The position numbers and the translations under genes were made by a program. A stretch of 64,000 nucleotides of DNA from NCBI GenBank assembly GCA_024233935.1, contig JACKOY010000007.1, positions 88,934 to 152,933 on the forward strand, written 5' to 3'. Positions 56,025 through 64,000 of the stretch are shown here, piece by piece. Position 1 is the stretch's first letter, and the number at the start of each line of letters is the position of its first letter. The notes under the pieces were generated by a model. It made no database searches and was not told the DNA's origin. It saw only the letters and a list, made by a program, of their open reading frames with translations. Source of the DNA: Spirochaetales bacterium (GTDB taxonomy: Bacteria > Spirochaetota > Leptospiria > Leptospirales > Leptonemataceae).

Positions 56025-56300
56025 TCAGTCGCCGCCAAAAAGTTCTGTGCCGCCACACTCGGTCGAGGTAAACGGCGGACAGGCGAAGAGGGCGCCGACA
56101 GCAATGTTGTCGCAGTCGGTGCGGCCGGAGTTGCGGCAGGCCGTGATGAGTTCACCGGCATTGATGTAGCAGACGGCCGTGAAGTCTTGTTCGCGCCGAC
56201 AGTCGTCGATGGTCTTGGCGCCGAAATTTTCGGCGCAGTGCGGGGCGGCCCCGAGCAGTGCCAGGGTGGCCGGAAACAGGAAGAGTCGTTTGAAGCGCAT
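56025..56300 (-). CDS. Small cysteine-rich secreted lipoprotein candidate
   Basis: About 91 residues from the ATG at 56300 (open frame from 56339). A hydrophobic signal (LFLFPATLALLGAAPHC) ends in a possible lipobox Cys. Six further Cys are regularly spaced, enough for three disulfides. No family recognised. The ribosome site is weak, so the gene call rests on the signal peptide and cysteine pattern. Confidence 0.55.
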   Translation of the reverse strand: MRFKRLFLFPATLALLGAAPHCAENFGAKTIDDCRREQDFTAVCYINAGELITACRNSGRTDCDNIAVGALFACPPFTSTECGGTELFGGD

Positions 56301-56365
56301 CACCGAACACGAAAAAGCAGGGGGGCTTTTGCCTGTCATGAATTTTAAGAAATACCGGGGACCGC

Positions 56366-56647
56366 ATGTTCATTCGTTCGGGTGGTGATCTCTACGATGG
56401 CGCTGTCGTCTGGCGCATTGAAGACGAAGAGATTGATTTTTCGGTGTCCGAATTCGAAACGCTCATGGCTGAGCTGCGTCGGGAGCGCTTGTTTGCACAT
56501 CTGGCCGTGCACCGTCCGGCCCTGAAGGCGCGCCTGCTGGCCCTCTTTGACGATTCCCTGGCGCGCCAGGAATTCGAAGTGGGGGAACTGGAGCTGGCCC
56601 TCGAAAACGCGCTTCTGCAGCTGGAGAACCGCCTGAGTCATCGCTGA
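56366..56647 (+). CDS. Small hypothetical protein
   Basis: 93 residues starting at the ATG at 56366, preceded by a GGGGA that may serve as ribosome site. The sequence is soluble, acidic and probably helical (FETLMAELRRERLFAHLAVH, ELELALENALLQLENRL). No domain recognised. It diverges from the cysteine-rich gene and faces the CPBP gene. Confidence 0.5.
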   Translation: MFIRSGGDLYDGAVVWRIEDEEIDFSVSEFETLMAELRRERLFAHLAVHRPALKARLLALFDDSLARQEFEVGELELALENALLQLENRLSHR

Positions 56648-56742
56648 GTCCGGGCAGGCAGGGCAACGCCATCGTTCTGGTTGTAGAGGCAAGCCGGCAG
56701 CATGGTTGTACGATGGCGGCCCGAATCTTCGCGTCCCGGCTT

Positions 56743-57348
56743 TCAGTCGATGGAGGCCGATGGTTTGCGTGCGATCCGCAGATAATACACCAGGGCGGCA
56801 AAGTCGTAGAGCGCGTGGATCACAATCGGCACCGCCAGATCGTCGAAGTACAAAAACGTGGCGCCCATAAAGGCGCCCAGCACGGCTGCAATGACAGCGT
56901 ACGATGGCGTGACCAGATGTGCCAGCCCGAACACTATATTAGATAAAACCAACCCGGCGATGTCTTCGTAGCCGCGCATCAGGCTGCCCAGGGCGGGCTG
57001 CAGAAGACCGCGAAACAAAAGCTCTTCGCCCCAGCCTGCCACCAGAGAAACCAAACCCAGTTCCAGAATGGTCAGCCGACCGAACAGCGGCACGATGATC
57101 TCGTCCAGCCGTTCGCGAATCAGTTTCAGCGGCGCCAGGGGCAGGTGTGTTAGAGTTATAAAAAAGAGGACCGGCGGAATTGTGAGCGCGGCCGCGTACA
57201 ACAGATTGATGGGTTCGAGCTGGAAATAATCAATGGGATTAAAGCCGATCAACCAACCTACCAGCAAAGCGCCGATGCCCAGGCCCGCTTCAAAATAGAT
57301 CGCCACTCTGAGTACACGATCGTGCTCCTGAGTTTCCACAATCGACAT
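56743..57348 (-). CDS. CPBP-family intramembrane protease
   Basis: About 201 residues from the ATG at 57348; a start at 57390 is open as well. Several membrane helices carry the CPBP (Abi/Rce1) motifs: EExxxR in GWGEELLFRGLLQPALG, and the metal His in NIVFGLAHLVTPSY, with a further His in VIHALYDF. Such proteases cleave within membranes; some act on prenylated or bacteriocin-type peptides. No target gene is apparent. Confidence 0.85.
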   Translation of the reverse strand: MSIVETQEHDRVLRVAIYFEAGLGIGALLVGWLIGFNPIDYFQLEPINLLYAAALTIPPVLFFITLTHLPLAPLKLIRERLDEIIVPLFGRLTILELGLVSLVAGWGEELLFRGLLQPALGSLMRGYEDIAGLVLSNIVFGLAHLVTPSYAVIAAVLGAFMGATFLYFDDLAVPIVIHALYDFAALVYYLRIARKPSASID

Positions 57349-57673
57349 CCCCTGGCAGTCCCGCGCGCTGTCGACCAAAACTGATTGCACGGCGCAATCG
57401 GGCCTCGACCACCGGAGCCTACTTCCAGTGAATCACGCGCGCCCCAAACTTACGCCGTTTGATTGGGTTTTCGCCTGGTCTTGCCGGCGCAAAACGAATT
57501 GGTTGCAGCGTGCCTCCGGTCCGGTGCCTGGTTTTTCTCCGGTGCGTCCCTTTGTTCCAGACGCATCCCGATCGAGAGCTGCCCGATCTCGGTCTGAAGC
57601 GCTGCGAAACTCTACCCGGGTTGGAGGGCTGGATGTTTGACCGGACGGAGTTTTTGCCGCCCTCAAGCACGCG
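57349..57673. other. Intergenic region without a recognised gene
   Basis: About 325 bases between two minus-strand genes. Short frames exist on both strands but none has a good start, ribosome site or known motif. I see no repeat of the structured family here. Confidence 0.5.
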
Positions 57674-58324
57674 CTAATTCAATCCGGGGTTGGGATCAGA
57701 GTCGGCGAAGACGCGATAGATGCCGCCCTTCTCCCGCAAAGCGTCCTTCCAGCCCTGTTCGGGGTCGGCGTGAAAGACAATGCGCGGCGTGGCCGGATGC
57801 AGCATCCAGGAACCCATTTGCATTTCTTTTTCCAGCTGACCCGGCGCCCAACCGGAGTATCCGACAAACAGATGAATGCGCGGTCGGTCGTCGGCCGGGA
57901 TGGTCTCCCACTCTTCATCTTGAAAGAAGCGTTCGACGTTTCGAAATGACGGTTCGAAGACCACGCCTTCGACCGGGCTTGTGGCCGAATCACTTGTGAC
58001 ATGACCCTCGGGCATTTCCGAGTGCAACACGAACAGGTACTCCTGTTGCACGGGGCCGCCGACGTAGACCGGACTCGAAGCCGAGCGCTGGCTCTGGATG
58101 CGCGGCATGATGTCCTGTAAGACCAAACTGCTGCGCCGATTCACCACCAGACCAAAGGCGCCTTCACGGTTGTGTTCGAGCATCAGCACCACGGTCTGAA
58201 AAAAATTAGGGTCGGCCATGTTGGCCTCGGAGATCAGAAAGTAGCCCTTCAGAGACGCAGGGTGAATGCGTTTCCCGTCCGGTCCTTCTTTGTCGAATTC
58301 GTTTTCGCCCGAGTGTATGCCCAT
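57674..58324 (-). CDS. YqgE/AlgH-family protein
   Basis: 216 residues. The family's N-terminal segment LKGYFLISEANMADPNFFQT is followed by VVLMLEHNREGAFGLVVNRR and YVGGPVQQEYLFVLHS, and ends with LFVGYSGWAPGQLEKEMQMG. YqgE/AlgH is widespread and its biochemical role is unclear. An N-terminal extension of about 25 polar residues precedes the core. Confidence 0.9.
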   Translation of the reverse strand: MGIHSGENEFDKEGPDGKRIHPASLKGYFLISEANMADPNFFQTVVLMLEHNREGAFGLVVNRRSSLVLQDIMPRIQSQRSASSPVYVGGPVQQEYLFVLHSEMPEGHVTSDSATSPVEGVVFEPSFRNVERFFQDEEWETIPADDRPRIHLFVGYSGWAPGQLEKEMQMGSWMLHPATPRIVFHADPEQGWKDALREKGGIYRVFADSDPNPGLN

Positions 58325-58411
58325 ACGTACAGCCTGAAGAATTTGGACGGATCGTGTCCGGTTCAGGTTCTTACGTCATGCGACGGTTGGGCAAGAGGAA
58401 AAACTGCCTTT

Positions 58412-59998
58412 CTATTCGCTTGCCGGCGGATGTTCAAAGAGCGGCACGTCGGGTTTGCTCTGCACAAAACTCTGCATGCGGTACTCGCTCTTGAAAAGCA
58501 CGACCGGGCGGCCCTCCTGGTCTTTTACAATGCGATCGTAGCTGGAAAAGGCCCCCCGGTCGGACTCCCGGATCCAGCGCGAGCACTCAAAAGGCATGAC
58601 CTCCAGACGGCAGGGAGCCCCATATTCGTCTTCCAGCCGCGAGCGAAAGACATCGAACTGCAGTGTGCCCACGGCGCCGAGTACGGGCGAGCCGTCCTCG
58701 GTTGTAAAGACCTGGACCACGCCCTCTTCGGAGAGCTGTTCCACGCCTTTGCGAAAGGCCTTCAGGCGTCCGGTGTCGGTGGCGACCAGGCGCGCGAACA
58801 TCTCGGGGGCGAAGCGTGGAATGGGGGTAAAGGCCGGCACCGGACCGCTGGCCAGCACATCACCGATTTGATAGACGCCGGGGTTTATGAGGCCGATGAT
58901 ATCGCCCGGGTAGGCCACATCGACGGTCTGACGTTCCTGTCCGAAAAAAGCCACCGGGCTCGAAAGCTTTACGGGTTTGTCCAGCCGCGAATTCGTTACG
59001 GTCATGCCGCGTTCAAAAACGCCGCTCGTGATGCGCAGAAAGGCCACGCGATCGCGATGCTGCTTGTTCATATTGGCCTGGAGCTTGAAGATAAAACCCG
59101 AGAAGTGGTCGTCGGTGGGATCAAGCCGTGTGCCGTCGGTCAGGCGCATGCCGGACGGCGGCGGGCAGAGTTTCAGAAAGTGATCCAGAAAGAGTTGCAC
59201 ACCGAAGTTCGTGACCGCACTTCCGAAAAAGACCGGTGTGATGTTGCCCGCGCGGAATAACCCGGGGTCGAAAGCGGGCAGGGCTTCGCGAACCAGTTCG
59301 GCGCCTTCGCGAAAGACACGATAGAGTTCCGGGTCCATGATGCTCTGCAGTTCCGGATCGTCCAGGCCGCCGGTTTTTTCCGGCGCCCGAAAGGTGCCGC
59401 CGGTCACGCGCTCAAAGCGATGCACCTGACCGGACTCCAGATCGAACAGGCCCTTGAAGTCCGGGCCGGAACCCATGGGCCACAGGCGCGGCGAACAGGT
59501 GATACCGAGCACTTTCTCGATTTCATCAAGCACGCTGAAAGGATCTTTGGCGGGCATGTCCATCTTATTGATGAAGGTCACGATCGGGATCTGTCGTTCG
59601 CGGCAGACGTGAAAAAGTTTGATGGTCTGGGGTTCCACACCCCGGGCGGCGTCGAGCAGCATGACCGCGGCGTCGACCGCCATCAGCGTGCGGTAGGTAT
59701 CTTCGGAAAAGTCTTCGTGGCCGGGAGTGTCGAGCAGGTTCAAATAGTAACCGTCGTACTCGAAGTTCAGGGCCGCAGTCGAAACCGAGATGCCGCGTTC
59801 CTGTTCGAGTTTCATCCAGTCGGAACGGGTCTTTCTTCGATCGCGCCTGGCCCGTACGTGCCCGGCCAGCTGGATGGCGCCGCCGTACAGCAGCAGCTTT
59901 TCAGTCAGGGTTGTTTTGCCCGCATCGGGATGGGCGATGATGGCAAAAGCACGTCGACGTTTGACTTCGCTTTCGATTGTGGTGCGCGCGACGGTCAT
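58412..59998 (-). CDS. prfC: Peptide chain release factor 3
   Basis: 528 residues, a GTPase that removes RF1/RF2 from the ribosome after termination. G-domain motifs are IAHPDAGKTTLTEKLL (P-loop), RGISVSTA, LLDTPGHEDFSEDTYR and FINKMDMPAKDP. The RF3-typical QERGISV..LNF and C-terminal VLGAVGTLQFDVFRSRLEDE are present. Length is normal for the family. Confidence 0.95.
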   Translation of the reverse strand: MTVARTTIESEVKRRRAFAIIAHPDAGKTTLTEKLLLYGGAIQLAGHVRARRDRRKTRSDWMKLEQERGISVSTAALNFEYDGYYLNLLDTPGHEDFSEDTYRTLMAVDAAVMLLDAARGVEPQTIKLFHVCRERQIPIVTFINKMDMPAKDPFSVLDEIEKVLGITCSPRLWPMGSGPDFKGLFDLESGQVHRFERVTGGTFRAPEKTGGLDDPELQSIMDPELYRVFREGAELVREALPAFDPGLFRAGNITPVFFGSAVTNFGVQLFLDHFLKLCPPPSGMRLTDGTRLDPTDDHFSGFIFKLQANMNKQHRDRVAFLRITSGVFERGMTVTNSRLDKPVKLSSPVAFFGQERQTVDVAYPGDIIGLINPGVYQIGDVLASGPVPAFTPIPRFAPEMFARLVATDTGRLKAFRKGVEQLSEEGVVQVFTTEDGSPVLGAVGTLQFDVFRSRLEDEYGAPCRLEVMPFECSRWIRESDRGAFSSYDRIVKDQEGRPVVLFKSEYRMQSFVQSKPDVPLFEHPPASE

Positions 59999-60125
59999 GG
60001 TCGGTAAAAGTCCTGGAAATCAAAGCGGGCCCAGCTTACACTGACTCCAGGACGAAGCAACTCTGGTCATACCGCCCTGAAGCGGTAATCTGACAACCAA
60101 ATCCAGTACGTTTGCGCCGGGCGCT

Positions 60126-60956
60126 ATGAAAGAATGGAAACCAGACCAGGAATTCGAGTCGGCCGACTTTCCGGTTCCCCCGAAAGACGGCGCCGCACCC
60201 AAAAAGCCTCCGTTGCGGCCGAAAAAAAAGGCCCCGGCGCCACCTCCGGCGGGCCCGGTGGCCTGGACTCCCGACACCCAATTTGAACGGGCCGATATAC
60301 CGACGGTGCCTCCGGGCACGAGCCAGCCCCGCCATCGTTCGGATACACGTACTTCGGGCACGCAAAAGGCCGAACCGACCCGACGTGAACCGGCGCCGCC
60401 GCCGCTGCCGGACCCCAACGATCCTAACGCGATCTTAAAGAGTCTGTTTCTTGAAAAAAAAGAAGAGGTCGATCCCAAAGCCGAGCTACGCAAACGTCTG
60501 CAACGCGAGCACGCGCCGGATGCTTTTACACCGGAATATACAGCGCCCGCCTTTCCCGGCGCCAAACGCATCGACCCGGGCGACCGTAAGAAAGTTGTGC
60601 GTCCGAGTCGCGTGGCCGACCGGGATGTGGATCCGTCCGCCGGCGATTTCGGCGGCCGACTTCTGGCCCGGCTGGTGCTCACGAAGCCGGAGTCGGCGCG
60701 GAATATCATTCGGCACTGGTACTGGCAGAAGGCCGGGCAGGGCGAGGGCGCCTTGAAGAGTGTGCACCCCCACGATCGCATTTTTATTCTTCTGGCCACG
60801 ATCGGAAAGAAGGTCACGACCGCGCTTTTCGAAGTCATGTCGCCCATGGAACGCGAGCAATTGATCGGCATTCTCAAGGAACCCCGGCAACCCACTCCGA
60901 TCGAAATCTCGATTGTGCGCAGAGCCTTCGGCGAACTCATGCGCCACGACGGATAG
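60126..60956 (+). CDS. Pro-rich protein with FliG-N-like C-terminal domain
   Basis: 276 residues. The first 110 are disordered and Pro/Lys-rich and contain a repeated short motif, W-x-P-D-x-x-F-E-x-A-D-x-P, at residues 4-16 and about 47-59. The last 70 (DRIFILLATIGKKVTTALFE, MSPMEREQLIGILKE, PIEISIVRRAFGEL) follow the pattern of the N-terminal domain of flagellar switch protein FliG. The resemblance is by eye. It might bind FliF or another flagellar partner; no flagellar gene adjoins it. Confidence 0.65.
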   Translation: MKEWKPDQEFESADFPVPPKDGAAPKKPPLRPKKKAPAPPPAGPVAWTPDTQFERADIPTVPPGTSQPRHRSDTRTSGTQKAEPTRREPAPPPLPDPNDPNAILKSLFLEKKEEVDPKAELRKRLQREHAPDAFTPEYTAPAFPGAKRIDPGDRKKVVRPSRVADRDVDPSAGDFGGRLLARLVLTKPESARNIIRHWYWQKAGQGEGALKSVHPHDRIFILLATIGKKVTTALFEVMSPMEREQLIGILKEPRQPTPIEISIVRRAFGELMRHDG

Positions 60957-61255
60957 CGTTGCCTGTCCCTGCCGCCCGCGCCCGGCAGCAAACCATGCTT
61001 GCCCCCGATTTTCCTTTAAGCAGTATCTCTGCCGTCGGGCCCGCTGGCGGATGTCTCGCGTGCAAGAGCCTCGGCTCGACAGGGCCGGGTATCCGCCCGG
61101 TCAATTTTACGAGCGCCGTCTGCTCGAAACACCGTTCGCCGGTGGTGCGGACCGGAACCGAAGTCTGCGGACCGGCGGAACCGGCTTTCGAGCGGGGTTT
61201 GCGAAGCACGAAGCGAATGTCTTGATTCCAGGTGTTACGCGCGAAAGGCTGTCGT
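60957..61255. other. Intergenic region without a recognised gene
   Basis: About 300 bases. Several short overlapping frames lack starts with ribosome sites, and no RNA gene pattern was seen. Confidence 0.4.
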
Positions 61256-62719
61256 ATGGCAACCCGCCGCATTCGAATCGGTGTCGTGGCCGCGGCCGGC
61301 AAGGGCACGCGGGCCTATCCACGCACATCGTTTGTCCCCAAGCCGCTGTTTACTTTCGAGGGCGAAACTCTGCTCGAAAAAAACGTGGAGCTGCTCTTCA
61401 AGCAGTTCGGCGTGCGCAAGGTGTATGTGATTGTCGGGCACTTGCAGGAACAGGTCATCGCGGAAGTGGGCCGCATCCGGGGAAAACATCCGGCGCGCGA
61501 TATTGAGACCGCTCAGTGGACCCGAAATGGCCTCGCAGCCGACTTACACAGTCTGCGGGATCGTATTGATGAAGACTTCGCGGTCATCCTGGGAGATGAG
61601 TTTTACTACGGTACGAACCACAGCGAGATGTTGAAACTCTGGAAGGCGCGTCCGAAGGCCGACTCCGTGATCGCGGTGCTGCCTTCGCCCCTGATTTCGG
61701 ACATTCGCAAGAACTACTCGGTCCAGCTGCGCGGCACGCGGGTGATGGAACTGGTTGAAAAGCCGACCGACCCGCCCAACAATTTACTCGGTCTGGGGTC
61801 GTACGTATTTTCTCCGAAGTTCTTCGAATTTTACGACGAGACTCCTCCCTCGGCGCGCAGCGGGGTTGTGGAACTGACCGACGTGATTGATCTGATGGGT
61901 CGCAAATCTCAGGTGCACGTGGCGACGCTTTCGGGGCGCTACTTTAACATCAATTCTCTGGCCGACTATTATGCGGCCACCTACATGATTCGCACCGAAA
62001 GTTTTGCGAACTACCGGGTGAGCCTGGTTGTGCCGGCCCTGAACAACGCCAGCACCCTGCCGGACGTCGTGAACGACTTCGAGAATCTGGTTCACGAGAT
62101 CATCGTCGTAGATATGGGCAGCGAAGACGGTACACCGGAGCTTGTGAAACGCAAAAAGAAGCTGCACGTCTTCAAAGAACAAACCCCGCCCGATCAAAAT
62201 CACGTACACTATGCCCCCGCAATCTATGGCGCCATGCAGCGGGCCGCCGGCGACATCGTTGTGCTTGTTCCGGCCGACGGAAGTTTCCGGGCCGGCGATC
62301 TACGTAAATTGCTGGAATACTTAAAAGACTGCGACATGGCGGTCGGCACGCGCACAACCCGGCAGCTGATGGAGCAGGGCGCCAATTTGAGTTCGCTGTA
62401 TCGCTGGCTGAATGTGTTTTTCGGTAAGCTGGTCGAGATTATGTGGTGGGGGCAGGAACCGCGCTTTACGGACATAGGTTGTATCTACCGGGCCATCTGG
62501 AAAGAGTCGTTCTTAAAAATTGCGCCGGACCTTCACGCCGTCAATAAGACCTACTCGGTCGAAATGATGATCGAGATCATGCGTTATCACATGCGTTGCA
62601 TTGAAGTCCCGGTTTCATTTTATCAGCGCTACGGCGCCATCCGCGAAGAATCGATCGGCGAACGCTGGCGCTATTTCTTTTCGATTTTGCGTATGATTGT
62701 CAGCAAACGATTCTTTTAG
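61256..62719 (+). CDS. Sugar nucleotidyltransferase-glycosyltransferase fusion
   Basis: About 487 residues from the ATG at 61256 (AAGG 8 bases upstream). The N-terminal half is a sugar-1-phosphate nucleotidyltransferase (IRIGVVAAAGKGTRAYPRTS, the G-x-G-T-R loop; VPKPLF; DFAVILGDEFYYG). The C-terminal half is a family 2 glycosyltransferase (VSLVVPALNNASTLPDVVND, IIVVDMGSEDGTPELV, IVVLVPADGSFRAGD). One protein would thus make an activated sugar and transfer a sugar in polysaccharide or glycolipid synthesis. Confidence 0.85.
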   Translation: MATRRIRIGVVAAAGKGTRAYPRTSFVPKPLFTFEGETLLEKNVELLFKQFGVRKVYVIVGHLQEQVIAEVGRIRGKHPARDIETAQWTRNGLAADLHSLRDRIDEDFAVILGDEFYYGTNHSEMLKLWKARPKADSVIAVLPSPLISDIRKNYSVQLRGTRVMELVEKPTDPPNNLLGLGSYVFSPKFFEFYDETPPSARSGVVELTDVIDLMGRKSQVHVATLSGRYFNINSLADYYAATYMIRTESFANYRVSLVVPALNNASTLPDVVNDFENLVHEIIVVDMGSEDGTPELVKRKKKLHVFKEQTPPDQNHVHYAPAIYGAMQRAAGDIVVLVPADGSFRAGDLRKLLEYLKDCDMAVGTRTTRQLMEQGANLSSLYRWLNVFFGKLVEIMWWGQEPRFTDIGCIYRAIWKESFLKIAPDLHAVNKTYSVEMMIEIMRYHMRCIEVPVSFYQRYGAIREESIGERWRYFFSILRMIVSKRFF

Positions 62720-62764
62720 ACTGCGACGTACTTTGTCGCGGCGCCCGCCGGAAAGGCGCGACCG

Positions 62765-62902
62765 GTGCGTCCCGAAGGACGGACCGAAGCAAAGATCGAA
62801 ACCGCGCGTGCCATGCTCGCCCGCGGCATAGATATCGAGACCGTCCTCGAGATTACCGGCCTGGATCGGAAGTCGCTGGAGCGGGCGCCCGGGGTGGGGT
62901 AA
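62765..62902 (+). pseudogene. 3' remnant of an Rpn/YhgA-like nuclease gene
   Basis: Forty-five codons from a GTG read RPEGRTEAKIETARAMLARG, then IDIETVLEITGLDRKSLERA, which is the characteristic C-terminal tail of Rpn-family (transposase-like PD-(D/E)XK) proteins. No catalytic domain precedes it; the frame runs back into the end of the previous gene. It lies about 0.8 kb upstream of an apparently intact member starting at 63696. Confidence 0.6.
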
Positions 62903-62948
62903 AAACGGAGATGCCAGGGGCCACCGCGGGCCCCTGGCGACCCGCGCG

Positions 62949-63082
62949 CCCTCGCTGCGCTTCGCATCCATGCTCCGCGACGCTCGGGAAGGTTGTTCCG
63001 CGACATCGTGTCGCGGTGAAAGTTGCTTCCCAGCGCACGCTGCTCAGTTGCCGTCTTTGGTTTTCGACACCGCACATCTTGG
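62949..63082 (+). repeat. Structured repeat, copy 3
   Basis: It begins with CCCTCGCTGCGCTTCGCATC, similar to copies 1 and 2, and has a hairpin CCGCGACA/TGTCGCGG around TCG (62998-63016). It ends with a 62-base segment (63021-63082) repeated at 63473-63534 with three mismatches. Confidence 0.8.
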
Positions 63083-63451
63083 GACTATCGCCGGCCGGTT
63101 GTTCCGCGCCTAAGTAAGCCGGCGCTCCCTGTGGGTCGCACCGGCGGGTTCAAACTGCTCGGCTGCGCTCGCAGTTTGCCCTGGCGACCGCACAAGTGTG
63201 CCAAGGGCACAACTTGTGAACTCCCGAGCGCGACCATCCGGGAGCGCTCGTACTATTCAGGTGTGCGCATAAGCACACCTTTGAACCCCCGCTCGCGACC
63301 ACCCGGGAGAGAGCGTAAGATCGCGCCCTCGCTGCGCTTCGCAATAGTAGCGGCGCTTTTTATGCGCGCCGCGGGGGCACAATTCACCTGATCTCGAACC
63401 TGCGGTTCGGGCGAATTGTGTCATGGCTCGCAGACCTCGGGAGCTTTTTTG

Positions 63452-63534
63452 CGCGCCATCCATGGCGCGGGGAGTTGCTTCCCGGCGCACGCTGGTCAGT
63501 TGCCGTCTTTGGTTTTCGACACCGCACATCCTGG
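63452..63534 (+). repeat. Structured repeat, copy 4 (partial)
   Basis: A hairpin CGCGCCA/TGGCGCG around TCCA (63452-63469) is followed by the 62-base segment at 63473-63534 shared with copy 3. Compared with copy 3 an A-T pair in the stem is replaced by C-G. Confidence 0.8.
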
Positions 63535-63683
63535 ATTTGTCGCCCCGGGGCGTTCGCTGCGGCATCGGGCGCTACAGACTGCGCGGGTGGGCAAGTCCTC
63601 ACGCTGCAGAATTCAGAACGCTGGCGTAGCATGGCCTGCCTGCCGGTCGCCGTGTCCCGAAAAAGCCTGTCACACGCGTATTC

Positions 63684-63689
63684 TATAAT
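63684..63689 (+). promoter_or_regulatory. Consensus -10 box before the nuclease gene
   Basis: TATAAT lies 7 bases before the ATG at 63696. No -35 hexamer was recognised at 16-18 bases spacing. The position suggests transcription starting at or next to the start codon. Confidence 0.45.
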
Positions 63690-63695
63690 GATAAC

Positions 63696-64000
63696 ATGGA
63701 GTACGATGCAGTCTCGAAGCGGCTGTTGCGGCTGGGCGCAAAACCCATCCTGAGCCGGTTGCTCGGATTGCCGATCAGCCAGAGCGAAGAAGTGCAGGAA
63801 AGCCCGACTGAAACCGTCAGTGTGCGGCACTCGGATTCGGCGCACATTGTAACGCTCAACGACGGCTCGCAAAGACTGGTGCTGGTTGAGTTTCAGACCA
63901 ACTGGGATCCCCGCCTTCCGTTTCGTTTGCTGGAGTACGAACTGCGCCATCGTCTGCGGCAGAGTTTGCCGGTGGAGCCGGTCTTGTTTCTGTACCGTCC
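63696..64000 (+). CDS. Rpn/YhgA-like nuclease (transposase-like), C-terminus beyond the window
   Basis: The frame is open for 101 codons from ATG at 63696 to the window edge. The N-terminal part reads DAVSKRLLRLGAKPILSRLL, then DGSQRLVLVEFQTNWDPRLP, the typical PD-(D/E)XK arrangement of Rpn and related proteins, with Glu and Gln in VEFQ as catalytic residues. Rpn nucleases promote recombination and have been linked to phage defence. Its C-terminal tail should resemble the remnant at 62765. Confidence 0.75.
   Translation, partial: MEYDAVSKRLLRLGAKPILSRLLGLPISQSEEVQESPTETVSVRHSDSAHIVTLNDGSQRLVLVEFQTNWDPRLPFRLLEYELRHRLRQSLPVEPVLFLYR

Larger units (their letters stand above)
62903..63695. other. 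Hairpin-rich non-coding region
   Basis: About 790 bases between the nuclease remnant and the intact nuclease gene. It contains repeats described separately and many inverted repeats, for example CCAGGGGCC/GGCCCCTGG (62914-62937) and AGGTGTGC/GCACACCT (63260-63279). No open frame has a convincing start. Confidence 0.6.

Noticed and set aside
57419..57677. Several overlapping frames of 70-80 codons between the CPBP and AlgH genes
   Set aside because: None has a convincing start, motif or hydrophobic pattern, and they exclude one another.
60913..61506. A 197-codon frame overlapping the end of the FliG-N-like gene and the start of the fusion gene
   Set aside because: It overlaps two well-supported genes on the same strand in another frame.

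Overview
The window is a stretch of GC-rich (visibly well above 50 %) bacterial chromosome with densely packed genes on both strands, many overlapping by 4 bases (ATGA/GTGA). Gene content suggests a diderm spirochaete of the Leptospirales type (Leptospira/Leptonema/Turneriella relatives). The indications are an ECF sigma/FecR block, spirochaete-style lipoboxes, MetX-MetW, a SpoIIE-type phosphatase with multi-spanning membrane sensor, a MAF/DUF115 protein, and ethylmalonyl-CoA pathway enzymes. No rRNA, tRNA or marker protein fixes the taxonomy, so this is an inference. I see no prophage, CRISPR array or complete insertion sequence.

Layout. 1-3.9 kb: a truncated secreted protein, then ECF sigma factor, membrane FecR protein and FecR lipoprotein ending in a terminator. 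3.7-9.1 kb: BFD-type ferredoxin, ExbB/ExbD proton channel with an unrecognised membrane protein, then metX-metW and an unknown tail-anchored protein. 9.1-20.4 kb: methyltransferase, patatin-like lipase, SpoIIE phosphatase, OmpA-like protein, VOC protein, a probable methylsuccinyl-CoA dehydrogenase, ferrochelatase, RlpA-SPOR lipoprotein. 20.4-24.6 kb: a tight five-gene operon (SDR-like, acyl-CoA dehydrogenase, APH-like kinase, DUF6285 protein, histidine phosphatase) resembling the levulinate/4-hydroxyacyl-CoA degradation module (LvaA-LvaB-LvaC). 24.6-42.1 kb: SDR and metallo-beta-lactamase-fold enzyme, two potassium-channel-type proteins, DUF374 acyltransferase, CNT nucleoside transporter, DAHP-synthase family enzyme, DUF115 protein, an omega-like protein with a run of 18 aspartates, TlpA-like lipoprotein, glycosyltransferase, GlpD, mesaconyl-CoA hydratase-like MaoC protein, and a TldD/PmbA pair.

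The most unusual block is 42.2-52.2 kb, all on the minus strand. It holds a discoidin-like membrane-anchored protein, a YihY-family membrane protein with a beta-propeller inserted between membrane helices, a 1691-residue fusion of an SLC12-type cation-chloride cotransporter with a coiled-coil region and a C-terminal P-loop ATPase, an overlapping MscS-like channel, and a frameshifted SH3-domain lipoprotein. I read this as a candidate envelope/osmotic-volume module not matching an architecture I know. 52.4-62.7 kb is mostly housekeeping (secA, algH, prfC) plus a FliG-N-like protein and a nucleotidyltransferase-glycosyltransferase fusion. Non-coding stretches after secA and at 62.9-63.7 kb carry a family of structured repeats whose hairpin stems covary. 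The second stretch lies between a remnant and an intact copy of an Rpn/YhgA-like nuclease gene.
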